Assembly: GCA_937894665.1 (NCBI GenBank)
Contig: CALAWF010000254.1
Coordinates: 1 to 7,207 of the forward strand
Source of the DNA: an uncultured bacterium
Lineage (GTDB): Bacteria; Cyanobacteriota; Vampirovibrionia; Gastranaerophilales; Gastranaerophilaceae
Length of the DNA stretch: 7,207 nt
Reading direction: 5' to 3'
Below are positions 6,263 to 7,207 of the stretch, piece after piece. Positions within the stretch are counted from its first letter, which is position 1. Each line of letters begins with the position of its first letter. The translations under genes and the position numbers were made by a program. Under the pieces are notes generated by a model, which was given only the letters and a program-made list of their open reading frames with translations, did not search any database and was not told the origin of the DNA.

Positions 6263-6281
6263 ATCAGTTGTACTGACATTA
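6263..6281. promoter_or_regulatory. Candidate operator 2 of the XRE regulator
   Basis: ATCAGTTGTACTGACATTA holds the more perfect dyad TCAGT-TGT-ACTGA (6264-6276). Its centre is exactly 25 bp from that of operator 1. It abuts the AAGGAGAG ribosome-binding site of the pseudopilin (6281-6288) and covers the transcription start expected from a TATAAA at 6257-6262. The AT-rich stretch between the two operators also contains TATAAT on the minus strand (6258-6253), so both promoters can be placed between the sites. Confidence 0.7.
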
Positions 6282-6295
6282 AGGAGAGTAGCAGA

Positions 6296-6949
6296 GTGAA
6301 AAATATGGGTTTTACATTAGCAGAAGTATTGATAACGCTGGGAATTATTGGAGTTATGGCAGCCTTAACTCTCCCAACAATGATTTCAAATAACAAGAAA
6401 CGTGTTGTTGAAACCCAACTACAACAATACTACTCAATGATGAACCAAGCATTTAGACTTGCGGAAAGCGATTACGGTGATATGAGCGGTTGGGATGTTC
6501 CGGCAAAGACATATTCTCAGGGTGGAACAGGTGATTACGAATGGTTTCAAACTTATCTCCAACCGTATTTAAAAACAAGTACAGTAAAAAAGGCTTTTCA
6601 TTTATATTGCGTTTGGTATGACGGATTTGGAATTGAATTTATCAACGGAACAAGTGCATCTTGCGGAATAGCGGAAGGTTTTAGTAATGATTTTCTTTGT
6701 ATGTTTTATCCAAAGGCGGAAAAAATGAAGGATGTTCAAGATGACAACCAAAAGAGTAAAAAACTTGTTCCGGGGAAAGATTATTTTGTATTTAAAATAA
6801 ACCTCAATAATAACAAAGGGTTTCAGCCATATGACAGCGACGAGTGTTACGCAACCCAAGGAACGAAAGCATTACCATCCCGAGGTTGTGCAAAACTTAT
6901 TCAAAAAAACAACTGGAAAATCCCATCCAATTATCCGATTAAGTTTTAG
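6296..6949 (+). CDS. Type IV pseudopilin-like (type II secretion-type) protein
   Basis: From the GTG at 6296 the protein has 217 residues. It opens MKNMG followed by FTLAEVLITLGIIGVMAALT: a short basic leader, the prepilin peptidase site after Gly5, Phe at mature position 1, Glu at mature position 5 and a hydrophobic helix of about 20 residues. Such proteins are cleaved and N-methylated by a PilD-type peptidase and assembled from the inner membrane into pili or pseudopili. The soluble part contains five cysteines (105, 123, 135, 184, 198) and ends CAKLIQKNNWKIPSNYPIKF, a tail I associate with an expanded pseudopilin family of Gastranaerophilales. GTG is preferred because AAGGAGAG lies seven bases upstream; the ATG at 6305 would leave only Met-Gly before the cleavage site. 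In-frame sequence further upstream runs antisense through the regulator gene and is not coding. No other pilus gene is nearby, and the paired operators suggest control by the divergent XRE protein. Confidence 0.88.
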   Translation: MKNMGFTLAEVLITLGIIGVMAALTLPTMISNNKKRVVETQLQQYYSMMNQAFRLAESDYGDMSGWDVPAKTYSQGGTGDYEWFQTYLQPYLKTSTVKKAFHLYCVWYDGFGIEFINGTSASCGIAEGFSNDFLCMFYPKAEKMKDVQDDNQKSKKLVPGKDYFVFKINLNNNKGFQPYDSDECYATQGTKALPSRGCAKLIQKNNWKIPSNYPIKF

Positions 6950-6968
6950 AACAAGTATGTCATTCTAA

Positions 6969-7121
6969 CGGGTTTTTCAATGTCGGCTTAGTAAAGCCGA
7001 CCTACAAATAAAATTGTAACGAACTTAGTCAATTCAGGATGACGTAAAAAACTCAGTGCCTTAGTGCCTTATATGCCTTTTGTAACGAACTTATTCCCCT
7101 ATTCCCTTTTTCCTTGTCCCT
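6969..7121 (-). repeat. Interspersed composite repeat, copy 4 (right arm of cassette)
   Basis: This is the inverted partner of copy 2, beginning about 20 bases after the pseudopilin stop codon. On the plus strand it runs through the hairpin (6982-7001), TACAAATAAAATTGTAACGA, TCAATTCAGGATGAC, the tandem octamers AGTGCCTT-AGTGCCTT (7055-7070), TTTTGTAACGAA, and CTTATTCC-CCTATTCC-CTTTTTCC-TTGTCCCT (7090-7121). Together with copy 2 it frames the regulator-pseudopilin pair. No gene is visible between 6950 and 7207. Confidence 0.9.
6982..7001. repeat. Perfect hairpin GTCGGCTT-N4-AAGCCGAC, right copy
   Basis: Same eight-base arms as at 5769-5788 with an AGTA loop, the exact complement of the left copy. 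It lies 33 bases after the pseudopilin stop codon. No T-run follows on the plus strand, so termination by this hairpin is doubtful. Confidence 0.85.
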
Positions 7122-7207
7122 CCGCGAAAAATACTTCGCTTCGTTCAGTATGACAAACGCATTTAATATTTTATAGGGGGTTCGGGGGCGTTGCCCCTGA
7201 TGACTCA
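7122..7207. other. Non-coding tail with GTCATACTGA-type repeat end and small GC hairpin
   Basis: The complement of 7128-7154 reads GTCATACTGAACGAAGCGAAG and onward, a variant of the GTCATTCTGAG repeat head seen elsewhere here, including the GAACGAAGCGAAG extension typical of such repeats. After an AT-rich gap, GGGGC-GTT-GCCCC (7185-7197) forms a short hairpin preceded by AGGGGGTTCG. This GC-rich motif contrasts sharply with its surroundings and could be the edge of another repeat. The window ends before it can be interpreted. Confidence 0.5.

Noticed and set aside
5936..6295. In-frame upstream extension of the pseudopilin gene, adding 120 residues
   Set aside because: It would run antisense across the whole XRE regulator gene and bury the prepilin leader in mid-protein. 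The GTG at 6296 has a proper ribosome-binding site and gives a correct short leader.
6229..6396. In-frame upstream extension of the XRE regulator, adding 56 residues
   Set aside because: It overlaps the operators, the promoters and the antisense of the pseudopilin's conserved N-terminus. The 72-residue form is already a complete helix-turn-helix domain.
6010..6949. Toxin-antitoxin pair with the XRE protein as antitoxin
   Set aside because: The divergent partner is a clear pseudopilin with a prepilin cleavage site, not a small toxin, and type II toxin-antitoxin genes are normally co-directional and overlapping.
5601..7121. CRISPR array
   Set aside because: The repeated units are eight bases, contiguous and degenerate, with no unique spacers of regular length and no cas genes.
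7185..7197. Intrinsic terminator at the right edge
   Set aside because: The GGGGC-GTT-GCCCC hairpin is short and no T-run follows before the window ends.

Overview
The window is visibly AT-rich and protein-dense, with no rRNA, tRNA, CRISPR array or recognisable transposase. It looks like a Gram-negative-type (diderm) bacterium, because it encodes a signal-peptide-bearing beta-barrel porin and a type IV prepilin-like protein. The pseudopilin (N-terminus GFTLAEVLITLGIIGVMAAL, C-terminus LIQKNNWKIPSNYP) and the porin (ARSQI/RNFGN-type barrel segments, 'NYSLVDYDIGGYSSD') resemble families I associate with Vampirovibrionia/Gastranaerophilales (Melainabacteria), gut relatives of cyanobacteria. This placement is family recognition, not a search result.

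Layout. Positions 1-251 (minus) hold the N-terminal part of a Fic-family protein that runs off the left edge. A strong terminator separates it from a divergent glucose-6-phosphate isomerase gene (351-1652, minus). A 211-bp divergent spacer carrying an interspersed repeat leads to an EamA/DMT-family transporter (1864-2796, plus). The transporter converges on an HD-domain phosphohydrolase (2859-3665, minus) through a shared bidirectional terminator. Divergent from the HD gene is a two-gene unit: a small TPR protein (3760-4242) and an outer-membrane porin-like barrel (4253-5587).

The right quarter is different. Two repeat-rich non-coding stretches (5588-6009 and 6950-7207) flank a compact divergent pair: a 72-residue XRE/Cro-like regulator (6010-6228, minus) and an orphan type IV pseudopilin (6296-6949, plus). 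Between the two start codons are two copies of a 19-bp sequence, each holding a TCAG-N5-CTGA dyad, with centres 25 bp apart. That is the architecture expected of operators for the adjacent regulator. The flanking non-coding stretches contain long inverted copies of the same composite repeat (about 150 bp, with a 41-bp perfect core), so the pair looks like a small cassette framed by inverted repeats.

The interspersed repeats are the least ordinary feature. They occur at least four times (1731-1816, 5601-5800, 5889-5990, 6969-7121). They are built from degenerate tandem octanucleotides of several kinds (GGAATAAG-like, AGTCAATA-like, AAGGCACT-like) joined to GTCATTCTGAG-ended and hairpin modules. 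One copy ends where the likely -35 box of the EamA transporter gene begins.

The housekeeping genes do not form a common pathway. The functional couplings I would defend are the TPR-porin unit and the regulator-operator-pseudopilin module.
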